Shown: piece after piece, positions 1-13,893 of the stretch | Position numbering within the stretch: the first letter of the stretch is position 1 | Layout: the number at the start of each line of letters is the position of its first letter | Assembly (NCBI GenBank): GCA_023374025.1 | Contig: SIJG01000036.1 | Coordinates: 820,777-884,776, forward strand | From: Heterodera schachtii | Lineage: Eukaryota > Nematoda > Chromadorea > Rhabditida > Heteroderidae | DNA: 64,000 nucleotides | Reading direction: 5' to 3' | Translations under genes and position numbers: made by a program | The notes under the pieces: model-generated | What the model saw: the letters and a program-made list of their open reading frames with translations, nothing else | Told to the model about the DNA's origin: nothing | The model's database searches: none

Positions 1-2865
1 GCAAAGGGGGGGGGGGGGATTTATGGTTGGGAAAGGATCGCATAAGCACTTAATTTATCCTATATCCATAATTATCCATATTTTGAAATTTAAAAAAATA
101 TAACAGTTCAATCAGCTGAACTGCCCTTTTAGATATTCTAAAAAATCGAAAAATTTTCAGAAATTAGAATTTTTCGAGTATATTGCTTAATTTAAAATTT
201 CTAAACCGGTAAATTTTATTAAAATTGAAATCTCACTTCAGGTCGTTTAAAAAATAAATAAATTTTAAATTATGTTTTCGATTTTATCCATGTTTTTATA
301 GCCCTGTAATGAAAGAGAAACAAATGTATACATTCTATGGTAAGTAAATAAGAGAATACATATGCTCTATACAGTAGGCACAAAAAGGTTTGATTAAAAT
401 AAAAATTTTAATGCTTAATGCTATTTTTAAGCCCCTCTTTTTTCTTTAAAAATGCGCAGAAAAATAAGCAAAAATTATACCACGCAAAACCCAAGTGAAA
501 GCAAAAAAAGAAGCAAAGTGAGCAATAACCAAAGGCAAAAGTTGGACAAAGCAAAGGACAAATAAAGCAAAAAGTGTTTGCCAAAATTATTAAATATTAA
601 AAAACTCACAAAAATAATTAACTTAAAAGTGGCAAAATAATGCCGAAATAATGGAAAAATAGTCGCAAAATTATTCACTAATAAATTTGCAAATAAATGC
701 ATTTTTAACTTTTTTCAAAAGTCAATTCTTATGGGCGTGTTTTTCGTTTTTACTGAATTTTGGTTAAAAATTTAACTCAAATAATGGCAAAATTAGTGAC
801 CAATGAATTGAACAAAACGACTTTTTCGTCGTTTAAAACTCCATTGCGAAATTTTACGTCCAAGAAATGTTCTCCCTAAAAACTCTAATTTTTTCGTTAA
901 TTTTCAATTTATTTTTAAAAATTTTATCATTTATGCACTAATTAGGTAAATCTTTCTAGGAATATTTTTGTAAAAATTATTTGTAGAAAATTTTGTGCTC
1001 TTTGTGTCAGTCAGATTCATTTTCCACAAAAATTTTTTTTTTCAGCCCCTAGGAATTTTTTCCAAAACTTCCAAATTTAAGCATTTTTTTGGTTTTTCAG
1101 TTCACCCGCCGAAGGAGTGATCTGATTTTCATGTCTTCTAAATTTTGTTTCTATAAAAGTGGAACAGACTTTAGAATATCAGCAAAAAAAGGAGTAAATC
1201 CATGCCCAAGTGTTCCTCAAAATGAAATGAAATTTTATCAAAATGAGAAAATGAATGAATGAATACATATTGTATATAAAAACACATATCAATTGACCAA
1301 TCGACGGCCGGCATCAAATAAAAATAATCAGGTATTTGGAGGAGATTTAGCATTTGAAGTTTGTTGGTGTGTGTGTAATGTGACAATAAAATCTGGAGAA
1401 ATTTAATAATGAAATATGCATAAAAATAATTTGAATAAAAGGAAAATGGGAGGAGAAATATTTGTGATCAGAAGAAGAATAACGGATGGGCTGATCATTT
1501 TGATCAAAACACAAAAAATGGAGGCGCAAAAGGAAGAGGTGAGCAAAATGAGTGGGGAGGGAGCAGCAGACACACGCAAAAGAGGGGGAGAGAGGGCAAT
1601 TATCACCAATTAGTTAATTGCCTAATTAAGTCGGGCTAATCACCCTTCAGCAGCTAATTTGGACCAAACTATTTCCCTTTCGAAGAAAGTACAGCATTCG
1701 TCTTGAGAAAGGCAAACAAAATGACAAAATTTGTGTGGCCAACGGCGACAGTACCCACCACAATTTGCCGTTGGGGAGGGAGGGGATACGGTAATTGTTA
1801 CAAAAGAAATGATAACTCTTTCCTATTAAGACAAAATAAATTAAACATCAATTCGCTGTTCCTAATGATGCGGTTGATTATTCAAAATTCACAGATCGCG
1901 CGACGGCTTCCGGCCAATCACAACGCAAAAACATTGGGGGAGCAGCAGAGAAAAAGAAAGGGGCAGTGAACAGACAAACAAATGGCGAAATTGGGAAACA
2001 ACGGACGAATGAATACAATGGATGTGTATATTATATATATGTGTGTATTGGGCATGAGAGTATGCGATGGCGACGAATACGAGGGGGACAAACGACCGAC
2101 TGATACAAGCATAGACAAAATAGACAGGTGCATACATTGTTGGAGTAAAAATATAGACAAACGATACATGAAAAATGGACCAAATTGCAGCAAAACATTC
2201 ACAAATGAAACCGGGGAGACACCAAGGCCAGCAGAAGAAGAAGTTCAACCTGTCCAAACGGCAGCAGTTTTGGGTCTTTTAAGCCATTATTATTCTCAGG
2301 GGAGGGAGGGGGGGGGAGGGAGGGCACACTTTTGTAAAACTAATTTTTAATGCCTATTTATTTTGTTTGTTATTGGTAATTTCGGCGTAATAAAAGAGGA
2401 ATATTTACTCTATCCGAACACTATCACATTGTGACAAATGAAAGAAACAATGAGAAGCACAAAACGAACAAAAAATAGGTGGTAAATGAACATATGTAAA
2501 ACAATAATAATAATATAAGCGTTGTTCGAGAGAGAGAAAGAGACGACGAGTGATTACGACCAAAACAAATTGGAAATGAAAAATGACATATGTAATATAA
2601 TAAGTGAGTGATTTAATATAATAGTAATAATAATAAAAATGAAATAGAGTGAAATGGTATATGAAAAATGATGAGAAATGGTCAAGAGTGAGTACACAAA
2701 AAGCACACACACAAAAAGAATGACGATGCCTAAGGTTGGAAGCGAACAAAAAAAGCTGGGATAATACAAAACACAAAACAAAATCAGCTGCTCACAATCA
2801 GATCATTTTCGTCGTTGTGCATCCGCCAAAACATTTACATCCATCAAACAGCCATTGCTCATTTG
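1..2865. other. Non-coding flank, AT-rich with simple repeats
   Basis: No coding region is supported here. It opens with a poly-G run (about 6-18) and is otherwise AT-rich, with a G-rich block near 2300-2325. The stretch around 1045-1165 is a diverged copy of sequence at 63599-63795 (see repeats). The downstream part (about 2400-2860) lies just beyond the stop codon of the CBP gene and is likely its 3' untranslated and intergenic DNA. Open frames here are short, low-complexity and lack splice-consistent partners. Confidence 0.6.
1045..1165. repeat. Dispersed repeat shared with 63599-63795
   Basis: Contains 'cagcccctaggaattttttc', 'ttttttggtttttcag', 'cgaaggagtgatctgatttt' and 'catgtcttc' in the same order as the copy near the right end of the window. 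No coding capacity. Confidence 0.75.
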
Positions 2866-5800
2866 TCAGGACGAATTCCGTTGGGAGGCGGCGGACTGTT
2901 GCTGCGATTGGTTCGGCGGTTGCATCCATTGCGCCGTCCCGGCGCTGTGGGACGGCATTTGCTGTTGGAAGGGCCCGCCAAACTGTGACGATGGAATGTT
3001 GCCACCGTTCTGCTGCGGTTGGTTCGGCTGATAGAAGGTCGACTGCGGCTGCACAAAGTGCTGTTGCTGCGGTTGTGTTGCAGCACCTCCTTGCGGTTGA
3101 TGTTGATGAGCAAACGGTTCGCCGGAAAAACTGACGCCCTGCTGAAGGGAATGGCAAAAAAGGGCACAAATGTGGGGATTAAAACGGCAAATGCCCTAGG
3201 GGTCAGAGAATAAGGGGGAGGAAAATGTCACTTTTTTGGTCAGCTTCAAAAACGCGTTGAACATGTGGGGCGTCTTGCGCAAGTCCGAGAAAAACCTTTC
3301 CATCTCGTCGTTGTTCCCCCGTTGACTGGCCTCCTTGAACCGATTCATGATCAGCTGCATATCGTTATTGTTCATCGCTTGATGGCCCAGCACTAAACTT
3401 ACGGATCAAACTCAAATTACATGGACATTTGGTAAAAAAAATGGAAAACAGGCCGATTTTGCCCAGTCGGGCCAATTGGCGTGGACTTTTCCTCCTTATT
3501 TTATTTTTGTTTGCCTCTGATTTGCTGTTGCTGTTGAAACAATCGCTGCTGCTGCTGTTTGGTGTGGTGTTGTTGTTGTACCACTTGCTGCGGTTGGGTT
3601 CCGGCGGTGCCAAAGCGTTCTTGGTGTTGCTGCTGCTGACCCGGCGGTTGCACTGCTCCAACGCCTCCACCAACGAACGCCTGCTGCTGCTGGTGGTGGA
3701 GAGGCGACTGTTGCGCGGCGGCGGCGCTTCGAACATACGGAGGCGGAGTGATGTGCTGTTGCTGCTGCGAGTTGGGCGACATCATCTGCTGCTGCAACTG
3801 CTGTTGCTGCAGCGCTCCGCTGGACGGCACACGGTGAAGTCCGGCAGGGCCCTGCCAATGGACACAATTAGTGAGAGTTATGGACCAAAAAACCAGCATT
3901 CAGCTTGGCATTTTTGAAGAAAACTAACAATAAACTAATGAAAAACGGCCCATTGGTCAAAAATTTGTACTGACTGGAGCTTACCTCCCAAAAAATTTAA
4001 AAACAAAATTTTCAAAAAATTTTTCTGACGATTTCGTTTTTTCACATTTTTCTCATGCTACCATTCCGAACATCCCGGGCTACTTTAAATGAGCAAAAAT
4101 ACCCACCATCATCGGCGGTTTTCCTACAGACTGCTGCTGGAGCGCGTGATGGTGGTGGTGATTCATCGCGCCCATCATTCCGTAACCACCGCCGGCAGCT
4201 GCTGCGGACGGGTGGTGCTGTTGTTGTTGCAGCGATTGATGGACAACGCCACCGCCGGCACCGACCGACGGCGGACCGCCGCCGCCCATTGCTTGTTGGT
4301 ACTGCGCCATGGGCGGCGAGTTGATCATCTGCTGATGGGGGCCGCCCATCGTTGTGTGCATTTCTGTTGATAATGATTTTTTTTTTGAAAAGTGAGCCAT
4401 TGCCAATTGTTGAAACTTACGGTGGTACGCCGCTGCCGCGCCCATCGGACCGTTCAGTCGCTGCTGCTGCGGTGGCATTGCATTTGGTGACATCATCATG
4501 CCCGACATTTGCATCGGCGGCGCACCAAACGGCTGCTGCTGTGGTCCGCAGGCGCCAATTTGCTGTTGGCGTGGCGACTGAGGCGGCTGCGCCCACGGCG
4601 ACTGTTGCTGAAGAAAATACGGAATAAAAAATAGACGGGGATGAGTTGAGGAAGAATGATTTTAAAAACCGCCAACTTCTTAATAAACCTTTTTTTAATT
4701 TTCTTTTGGGAGGTTTCAGCTAACAGCCGTGGAAAACTCAAAAAAATTCCATCCGACATGCAAAAGACATGCCCAACAACGACCACCTGTTGCTGTTGCA
4801 TGGACGCTGATGAGACGGAGGACGGAGTGGGCACTGATGACGTCATTTGGGACGTGACGGTGGCGGCACCGCCGCTGCCGTTCATCGCCGCCGCGCCGAC
4901 ACTTTGGAGTTTCATCATCCGTCGCTGCATCATTCGCTCCGCCTGGCGGTTCTGTGAACGCTTCTGCTCCTGCAGTTTTTGTCGGATTTGCAGACAGAAG
5001 GGCACCTGCGACAAATTTGATTTAGAATTAAAACATAAACACTTTAAAAATGTTGATCATTTTTGTTTTTATTTTGAAGAAATTGAAAATTCGGACGGGT
5101 GGCCCTTGAATTGTAAGTGTTCCCATAAAATGGGCTTGGTGGCATCACAAGACTCACTTGGCACTTCGCTTGCGTGCAATGCTTGGCATGGTAACAGCAC
5201 AAGGCAATCAGCTGCTTGCAAACCGCGCAGTTGGAGCCGACCGTCTGCCGCCTTTTGCAGTGTTTGGTGTGTTGAATGACCTTGAAAATGAGGGAGATGG
5301 AAATCAAAACATATTAAAATAGTTGCCCCGTACGACGTACGGATTGGCCAGGGAAGGGTCGGTCATTGTCGAATGAATAGACGGGTCCCATTTGACCCAA
5401 AACTAACCTTCTTCATCTTGTGGCACGTGCCCCGACGACAATTGGCATCTCGGCATATGCACGCGTGCACCAACGAAGTGATGCACTTCTTCACTGAGTC
5501 GTTGCGCGACGCCGCGGACGCGGCACTGTCCGCCGACTTCTGGTCGTCGCCAAGCACCAGCTTCTCCATTTCGTGCGGATGGTCTGTTTTGGCACGGCAC
5601 TGGTCGCACAGGTCGTAGTCCTAAAAAGGAGGAGAGGGAGCTGCAAATGGGGGCCATTTCTTATCATACACATTCATTTTTTTTATTATCAGAAACAATC
5701 AGAAAAAATGAAAGAAGTGTAAAAGTGGAGGGGGGGGGGGGGAGTAAAATGAAAAAAATCGATTTATTTAATCATTGAAACATTATTCGATTTCACACTA

Positions 5801-8800
5801 CAAAAAACATTGTGTAAAATTTTTCCTCCCCTCCCCCATCCGTCTTTGTTCTGTTTGTTGGCAAAAACTGACCTCGCACTGGTTGCAGTGAAAAGTGGCC
5901 GGCTTCTCGCACACATTGCACGTGTAATTGACAACGCCTTTGACGCCCTCCGGTTCCTGAATTGTGAGTCAAATTTTGAATCATAGAAATGTCAAAATTT
6001 AATCATCCCACCTGTGTGTGGAGTGTGTAGCAGAAGTTGAGCGACGACCACTTGGCGCGTCGCAGCTGCGAAAACTCCCAGTGCTCCTCGCGAGACTTGG
6101 CCAGGAAATTGTCCCGGGTGTCCATCAGCTCGCAGCCGACCAGCGGGTCGGGGTCCTCAATGCGCGGCTTCTCCGCGAGCACGCGTTGTTCCTCCTGGCA
6201 AAAAATAAATAAAAATATCAAAAACTATTCAAAAATGGCAATGCCTGCGCAGAAAATAGCCGGATGGTGAAGAAAACGTCCCGGTGCTTCTCCAACTGCT
6301 GGAACAGCTTGTCCACCACGGGGTTGCCCGTGCTGAGGCCGGTCTTCTTCTTGCTGTTCTGCGCCGACTTCTTCAGGTTGTTCTTCTTCTTGTTGCTGCT
6401 CGCCTTTTGCTGTTGTTGTGGCTGTTGTTTCTGTTTGACCACCGGAAAGCCGTCGTCCGTTTGGAAAGTGTCGTCGTCGGACAGTGAGGCGGTCGCCGCG
6501 GAACCGACGCCTCCGACACCGCCGCCCTCCTCCGCCGATTGGAACTGCTGGTGCTGCTTCATCCGCTTTTCCTGCTCCTCCTCCTTCTCCGCCCCGATGA
6601 TGCATTCGTCGATGATGCGAGGCCAATAATCACCTGTCAATGCAACCAATGAGTGGAAAACCACCGGAAAAATTGCCAATTTTGGCCATATTTTTATTGC
6701 CAAATTTGTAGCTGTACCTTCAAAATAGGGCAGCTTCATTGGCGTGTCCAGCCCGTCATCTCTCGCCTGGTTGTAGATGTCCTTGTAGCTGTACACAGTG
6801 CCCTCCATCTGTCCGTTGTTCAGCATCGTTTTGTACCAGTCCTGCAACCGTTTGGGCTTTGGGATCTTCTGCTCAGGCGGGTGGCAGTGGAAGATGTAGT
6901 CGTCGCCCTCGGACGGCGGACATGCCCAAATGTGGGCCATTGTGTAGCCCAATGTCTTGGCATACTAAAATAATTTTATCATTTTACTGTAAAGTAACGC
7001 AATTTCATAGCAAATTAGAAGAGTAAGACCAAAAAAATCGTTTGCAACACTCGGTAAAATCGTACACAAACTTACGTCCAAATAGCCGAGCAGTATTTCG
7101 TAGTACACCGACGTACGCAGCGACCGCGGTTGGAAGAAGTGGACAGAGTCAAGGTAGGCGATGTACACCCTCCGCTGGTTCGGCTGCTGACAGTTGGTGC
7201 CGTACTCCTGCACGTACAGGCCGAAGAAGCACACCTCGTGCGAGGCACCAGTATCAGGGTCTTTGACCACCTCAAACGCGAACACCGCCTTGGAGCGGTA
7301 GGGAAAGCGGTCCGTGTAGCCCTCGGAGGCGTATCTGAGAAAATAATGATTTGAATTCGGGAAACTTTAGCAACGTTAGTTAGATTCTCGCTCACTTTTT
7401 GAGCATCGCCGGCTTCACCTCCACCTCTTTGTCCGCGCTGCACAGCACGCGAATGATCACTTCCACCTCGGGGTCGGAATCGGTGAGCTTCCGGCGGAGG
7501 AAGTTGTTCACGCGGTCCTCAATGTGCCTGCTCAGGTTGTAGTGCGGCAATTCTGTAAACAAATTTGAAAGATAAACAATCATTCCATCGGATTTAATAG
7601 GCTAAAATGATCCAAAAACGTACTTTTGGCGGTGAATTTGTTCTCCTGTCGCGTTCTGTTTTTCTCGACCCGGCACTGCTCGCAGACGAAGCCGCCCGGG
7701 TGGATTTTGTTGCTGTGAAGTGCGCAAATTCGGTGCCATTTTCGGTCGCAGATTTGGCACTGCTCAAACGGCTCCATGTCGATCTGGTCGTTTTTCATCT
7801 TCTGGAACATCGGCTTTGGTATCCAGCTTGAAGTTGATGAGATGGGAAGGGATATTAATAATTTAAAACCGAAAAACATCGTTTCCTTACTTTGGCGGGT
7901 CCGGCGTGTTCTCGTTCAGATTAATGCCCTCATCGGGCAACGCCTCGAAGCACTTGACACAGTCTAAAGAAAGACAATAAAACGTAATAAAGAGGTTTAA
8001 AAGCAATTAAACACTTACAAATGTATCGCTCCGCCACCGTCACTCCAAAACCGGTTGAACTGCTCTCGTACATGAAGTAGGGCTGATCCCTGGCGATCAC
8101 ACAGGCCGCGTTGTTTTTGGTGATGCCGAAGCAGAACTGGACGAGCGGAGTGAAGGACAACTTCTGGCCGCAGCAATAGCCCATCCGACGCATCACCGGG
8201 TTGATCTCCTCGACGAACAGCTCGCTGAGTTGGGTGCACCATTTGTGGATCTGATACAGGGAGGAGGATCAGTATAATAAGTCAAAATTTATTAAATTGG
8301 CTAACAATAAGTTTTAGTCCATCTTAATTTACCTTTGTGTTTTTGCGGTTGTACAACCACGCGTTCTCGAACATCAACCACATGTGCTCGCAGAATTCCC
8401 ACGGGTTTTTGTATTTGCCCTGGTCCAGGTTGGCCTTGATCGTCTGCAGGTCCATCGGATTTTTGATGATGTCGAAATAGTCCTGTGAAATTGCGGTTGA
8501 ATAGATCCCATTTATGCCCATCTTTTCTATACCGGAATGTTCAGTTGCTCTGGGTCGACCGGATAACGGAAGGGAATGCAGGCGGGCTCAAACTGCATGA
8601 GCTGGTTCCACACGGGCACAAGATGTTGGCGGAGTTCGTTGGCTTCGAATACTTTTGGGTCCCGCACAATCGGCTCCTGGACAGTCGGTGCTGTCGAAGT
8701 GCTCGGCTTCACGTCCTTTGGTGTTGTCGAGCGACGAGTTTCGCCCGTCGTCGACGCGTTCGGAGGAAACAGACCGCCCGAGGCAGAAGATGAAGATGTT

Positions 8801-11800
8801 GTTGTTGCCTTGGAACCGGCTGTTGTTGACGTTGTGCCCCCGACTTCATGCTTAATGGAGACCAATTCGGCGGAACTGCCACCGCCCGAAGTGCTCGGCA
8901 TCGATGTGCAGGTATTCGGTTGCTGAGACTCCTCCATTTTGATGCGTTTCAACGGCGGCACGGCGCCAGAAGAAGCGGAAGGGGCGGAAGCCGCCGCATC
9001 GACAAAGTTGAGCATTTGCGGTTGCTGCTCACGGTACTCCTGCTTGATGTCCTTGTTGGAGAACGGCATTTGTTGCTGCACTGCTCCAAATTGTTGTTGG
9101 GAAGACGAACCAGGCCCCGACATGGGCATTCCCATGGCGTTGAGTTGGTGGGAAAGGCCGGCGCCGCTGTCATCGAACAGCGACTGTTGCTGGTCAGATT
9201 TGCCCTGAAGCTGTTGTTGTTGTGCCAACTGTTGCTGCTCGTTCAGCCTCCGGTTTTTCTTCTCCTGCAAAAACAGAACAGCCCATGAATGGAATGCAAT
9301 ACAAACGGTTCATTTTGAAGGTTGAATCCAAAATAAATTGGATATTTTGGTGGATGAATCCCATTCGGTACAATTCATCCACTCACCCCATCTTTTGTTA
9401 TCCCACCCTGCCGAGAATAACTTTGGAAGATTTATCATAAGTTTTAGAATTTTTCAGAAAAAAATCGTCTCGCTATTTGCATGCAAAAAATCTAAAAAAA
9501 TTAAAAATCCGAAAACAATAAAAACATAAGAATTTTTCTCCGCATAACAAATTTCTGTATTTACTTAACGAACAATCATATAATTTAAAATTTAGCATGG
9601 TTTTGATTCCCTCGCATTCGTTTACCTGCAATTCCTTCTGGATTTTGTAAATCTTCTCCGCCAACATGTGATAGTACGCCTCCTTGTCATTGGCCGCCTC
9701 GAACATGTCTTTCTCCACTTTGCGTGCGTAAGTGAGCAGGTCGCGAATGCGTTGGTCGCGGGCAGCCGCCGGGTCGGGGTAAGGAAAGATGGCCTGAACA
9801 AGGAGGGGCTGAAGCAAAAATACACCGGCACAACATCTTCAAAGGCAGGCCCGTACCCGAAAAAAATTCGGGGAGTGCAGCCAAAGAGATTTTTTTTTTG
9901 TTATTTTTAAAACCATCGCAGGGGCGAAAAAGCAGAAATTTGTAGCGATTTTGCGCCAAAATGATAAATTTTTGCCATTTTGGGGTCAACTTTTCAACAA
10001 AAAAAACCATTCACAAGTAGTAAACAATAGCTGCATACCTTGACCAGCTTGCCAACCAAATGGTTGCGCAAATCGGGCGTGATGGAGGCGTGCCAATCGC
10101 GCGGTTGGCTGGGCGGTTCCGGCGGTGGCAATGGGTCACCCGAAGTGCCAAAACCGACAACAGTGACCATTTGCGAGGGGGCGCCAACGCCCATTTGGTG
10201 GGGACTTTGGCCGACCCGATTTGGTGGATTGATGGACAGAAAGGGATTCCTAAAGGGTAGGAAATTAGAAAAGTAAAATATAAAATTAATTTTAAAAAAT
10301 CAAAACACCAACGTGTTCGGTGTGTACCCGTCCAGCAAATTGTTCACTGCACTGCTCGTCGACGGCGGTGAGCCGAACGAACTCATCGGACCACCGCCGA
10401 CACTGCCAACGCTTGTGGGGCCGACACCGGCAGAGGGACCGGGCCCGGTAGAAGTGTTGTTCATGCCGACAGAGGATGGTCCACTGCAGGTACTTGCCGA
10501 ACTTGAAGGTTGCTGGAAAGAACCAAAGTCAAAAATTTCAAGGCAATAAATTGATTGCGCCATGTCCACGCATAAAAATTTCTTATTTATTCAATATCTG
10601 GCATTAAATTGACCTGTTGGCCAATCGCGCCTTGAATTGTTTGCTGAGGCAAAGTCACAGAGGGGAAACCGACAGCACTTAGCATAATGTCAGCTAAATG
10701 GGAGGAATTTACCAGCGAAAAATTAAAATGTTTAATTAAAGTTTTCTCGATGTTTTGCCATGCCTTGTCGCCGGTCAGCCGCTGTCCCGGTGGTGTACCG
10801 TTTGACCATGTTGCACACCGGACAGTCGTCCTTGTGACAGTTCTTCCAATGCGCAATGATTTGCCGAGAGGAGGCGCAGTGCGCGTACTGACACTGCCGC
10901 CCGGCCGAACAGCCGACCATATGCTCCAAAACGCCCTTCATCACCGAGCAGTAGGGCAATGTGCAAGGCGCACGGTCTTGTCGCAGTTCAGACTGAAAAC
11001 AGAGATTTTATGGGGAAATAATAACCAATTGTAAAAATGAAATCCCAGGAAATTGGGATAAAATATATAAATTTTGTAACCACCGACCCGTTCGATCTGC
11101 TGACACTTGTGTGCGTGAAGCAGCAGCACCAATTGTTGCTGGATCAGCTTGCGCTTCTCCGGGTCCTGCGGCTGTCCACCGCCGCCCCCCGCGCCTAGCA
11201 TTTGCTGCTGCTGCGCAATGCCACCCCCGCGCATTTGCGGTGGTCCTCCGCTGTTTGCGTTGTTCATCGACTGCTGCTGCTAAAATTATGAAAATAAAGT
11301 TGGTAAAATTTTAAGCCAATTTTATTCATTCGTAGTACCTCGTGCCAATTCAAAAAATGCCCTCCCCGCTCACCGAGTTCATCATGGCGCCAAGCGGACT
11401 CTGCGCTACCATCATGGCACCCCCGGTGGCGTTTGGGTTGGCGGACGACTGCTGCTGCTGCTGCACAGCAGCGGACTGCCTCTGAGCAATTGTCATGGGC
11501 AGTGGTGGCCCCTGTTGTTGCTGGTGATGATGAGAATCCATCGGAGGTCCATGGAGCATTGGCTGAAAATGGGAATAAAAAGAACGAATTGAAAAATAAG
11601 AGAAAATCTTCTCTTTCAAAAAACAATTGTGGGATAATAAACACTCAATGGGAACATCCCTAATTGTTGTTGTTATTAGGCAACAAATTCCTCCCGTTTT
11701 TAAGGTTAGTAATTCGCTGGGATTTGCCAGTGCCATTAAAATTGAAATTGAACAACTAATTGACCCTGCCGAACATTCAATTGTCCACCTGATGCTGTTG

Positions 11801-13893
11801 TTGCCCTCCGCCCGTGTTTTGCTGTTGCTGCGGTTGTACAAACGACGACTGCCCGTGCGGTCCCATTCTGTGCTGAACCACGCCGCTGCCCATTGCGGCG
11901 TTGGTGTTGTTGTAGGTGGGCGGTGGTTGACCAGCCGAAGAAGCGGCGGTCGAACTGACGACGACCATTGCGGACGGGACGCCCAAGTGATGCGCAGCGG
12001 CACCACCGCCAGGGCCCATCATGAAGCCACCACCGCCGGCATTGTTTCCATTGTCGCCCCGCTGTCCGGCGGACGAAGACGGCGGACCGTTCATTGTATG
12101 GGAAAGCATTGGAATGGACTGTGGGACAAATGGTGACCATGAGAATGGTTAAAATACTCATATTGTATCAAATATGGACCGAAATGACATTTGCAAGCAC
12201 ATAAAAATACCCCGGATTGGTGTTGATGGTGGCTGTACGGATGTGCAGCTGAAGCATTTGCCGTGTCGAATGGGGGCGGCTGCGCACCCATTGGGCCCGG
12301 TTGGCCAATCATCACCGGTCGTCCGGGCGGCGTCGGCGCATTGCCACCGCTGGCGAGCATGATCATGGCTGGAACAACAAAAATAATGAGCAGGACGGTC
12401 ATTGATTTACAAACCGGGGTGTTGCGGTGGTGGTTGCTGGTGTTGTTGTTGTTTGTTGCCTTTGGCAGTGGCACCATTTGAAGACGGACCACCGCCGGCG
12501 TTAAAACTGACGGGCTGTTGCTGGCGCATTCCGCCGTTGGACGACGTTTGGGGCGGCATTGCCCCGGGCGGTAAACGCTGGCCGGCGGCAGAGCCGTACA
12601 TTTGCCTTTGATGTCTGTAACAGAAAAATCGAAGGGTTGTAAATTGATGAGCGAAGTATTACTCACTGGTACATGTTGAACTGCTGTTGCTGTGTCATGT
12701 ACGCACCGCCTGCTCCTCCCTGACTGACCATTGGGTTGGACGGGTCGAACCCGCTGCCACCGGTGCCGTGATGCGCCGCAGCAGCAGCGGCTGCAGCCGC
12801 CATTTGCTGATGCCGAAACTGTTGCTGTTGTTGTGCAGTGAGTTGATGTGCGGTCCGGGCGGAACCGCCGACGACGTTGGGACCGCCCATCATGCCCATC
12901 GGCGACATGTTCTGCGGCATTGTGCCATGGCCACCCATTTGGGTAACGGATGGCATTGGACTTCTGCAAAATGATTTTGTGTTGGAATTGTGACCAAATT
13001 TACCCCCTCCCCCATTCTTCGCACTTTGTTGTGAAAGAGCCGACCGGCCTCGGGCTGTTGTTGTGCATCGTTGCCGACGTGGTTGACTGGGTGAGCAGCA
13101 ATTCCTGCAGCACACTTTGCTGCTGTTGCGGTGTCCCTCCGGCGGTTGAACTGCTCGACGAATGCGGCGGTGGGGGCGGCTGTTGTTGGGGGGCCATGCC
13201 ACCGTTGAGCATCATCTACCAAAGTGGAGGTGAAACAGTGACAATTGTTATAGTGCGAAAGACATGCAATAATGCAGATAAAATTTCGTCAAATTGATTA
13301 GCTCCTCTGTGTTTACAGTCTTCACGCCAGAGAAATTCACATAAATAGAATCGAACTTTTGGGTGTGGCCTCATAACAGGAAAGTACCAGACATTTTTAA
13401 ACAAACTAACGAATAAACATTACATCCATAAAAATGACAATTTTGGCGTTTTGGAAAAACAACACAAACCGTGCCATTCTGCAACATTGTGCCTCCGTTA
13501 TTTGTTTGCTCTGCGTTTGCGCCAGACACTGCTGCGGCAGCGACTGCCGGCTCCAACTTGTCCAACTCGCTGAACCCGTCCAGGTCCAAATCGTCGTCGA
13601 AGCTGGCCTGAGCTGCCAACTTCCGTTTTGTGCCCGTTCCAACCTGTGAATGGACGAACACGTAGAATTGCAGTACAACTCAAAATATCAATATTTCTCC
13701 GTTTTTTTTTTAAAAAAAAGCAAAGACAAATTCGCCAAAAACAACAAACAAAAGCGCCTCCGTATTCATGTGTCAATGGCACAGCATTTTGCAATGTTTC
13801 ATTCCTTCACCATTGTCCCGCTAATTATTCACTAATTACCGTCGACTGTTGCAGGTCTTCCTGTTCCATTTGTCGATCTTCTCCACTGCTCAT
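2866..13893 (-). CDS. cbp-1: CREB-binding protein / p300 histone acetyltransferase (CBP-1), multi-exon
   Basis: Nuclear transcriptional co-activator that acetylates histones and other proteins. Reading N to C on the minus strand, I see a start exon ([11 protein letters not shown], ending about 13838); Gln/Gly-rich stretches; TAZ1 (about 11.1-10.73 kb, HC..C zinc ligands, '[10 protein letters not shown]'); KIX (about 10.16-9.62 kb, '[20 protein letters not shown]' then '[18 protein letters not shown]'); bromodomain (about 8.66-8.25 kb, '[12 protein letters not shown]'); RING and PHD (8.2-7.6 kb); HAT (7.5-6.3 kb) with the '[20 protein letters not shown]' core and 'RLQDWY' catalytic tyrosine; ZZ (5.97-5.56 kb); TAZ2 (5.56-4.98 kb, '[12 protein letters not shown]'); and an NCBD-like helix bundle (3.39-3.24 kb, '[16 protein letters not shown]'). 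The C terminus is Gln/Pro-rich and stops at 2866. Family identity is certain; exact exon edges in the Q-rich parts are approximate. A lysine-rich loop near 6.37 kb matches the autoinhibitory loop position of p300. Confidence 0.95.

Noticed and set aside
2798..4514. Several plus-strand open frames rich in Leu, Val and Arg opposite the CBP C terminus
   Set aside because: They are shadows of CAG/CAA glutamine repeats on the minus strand.
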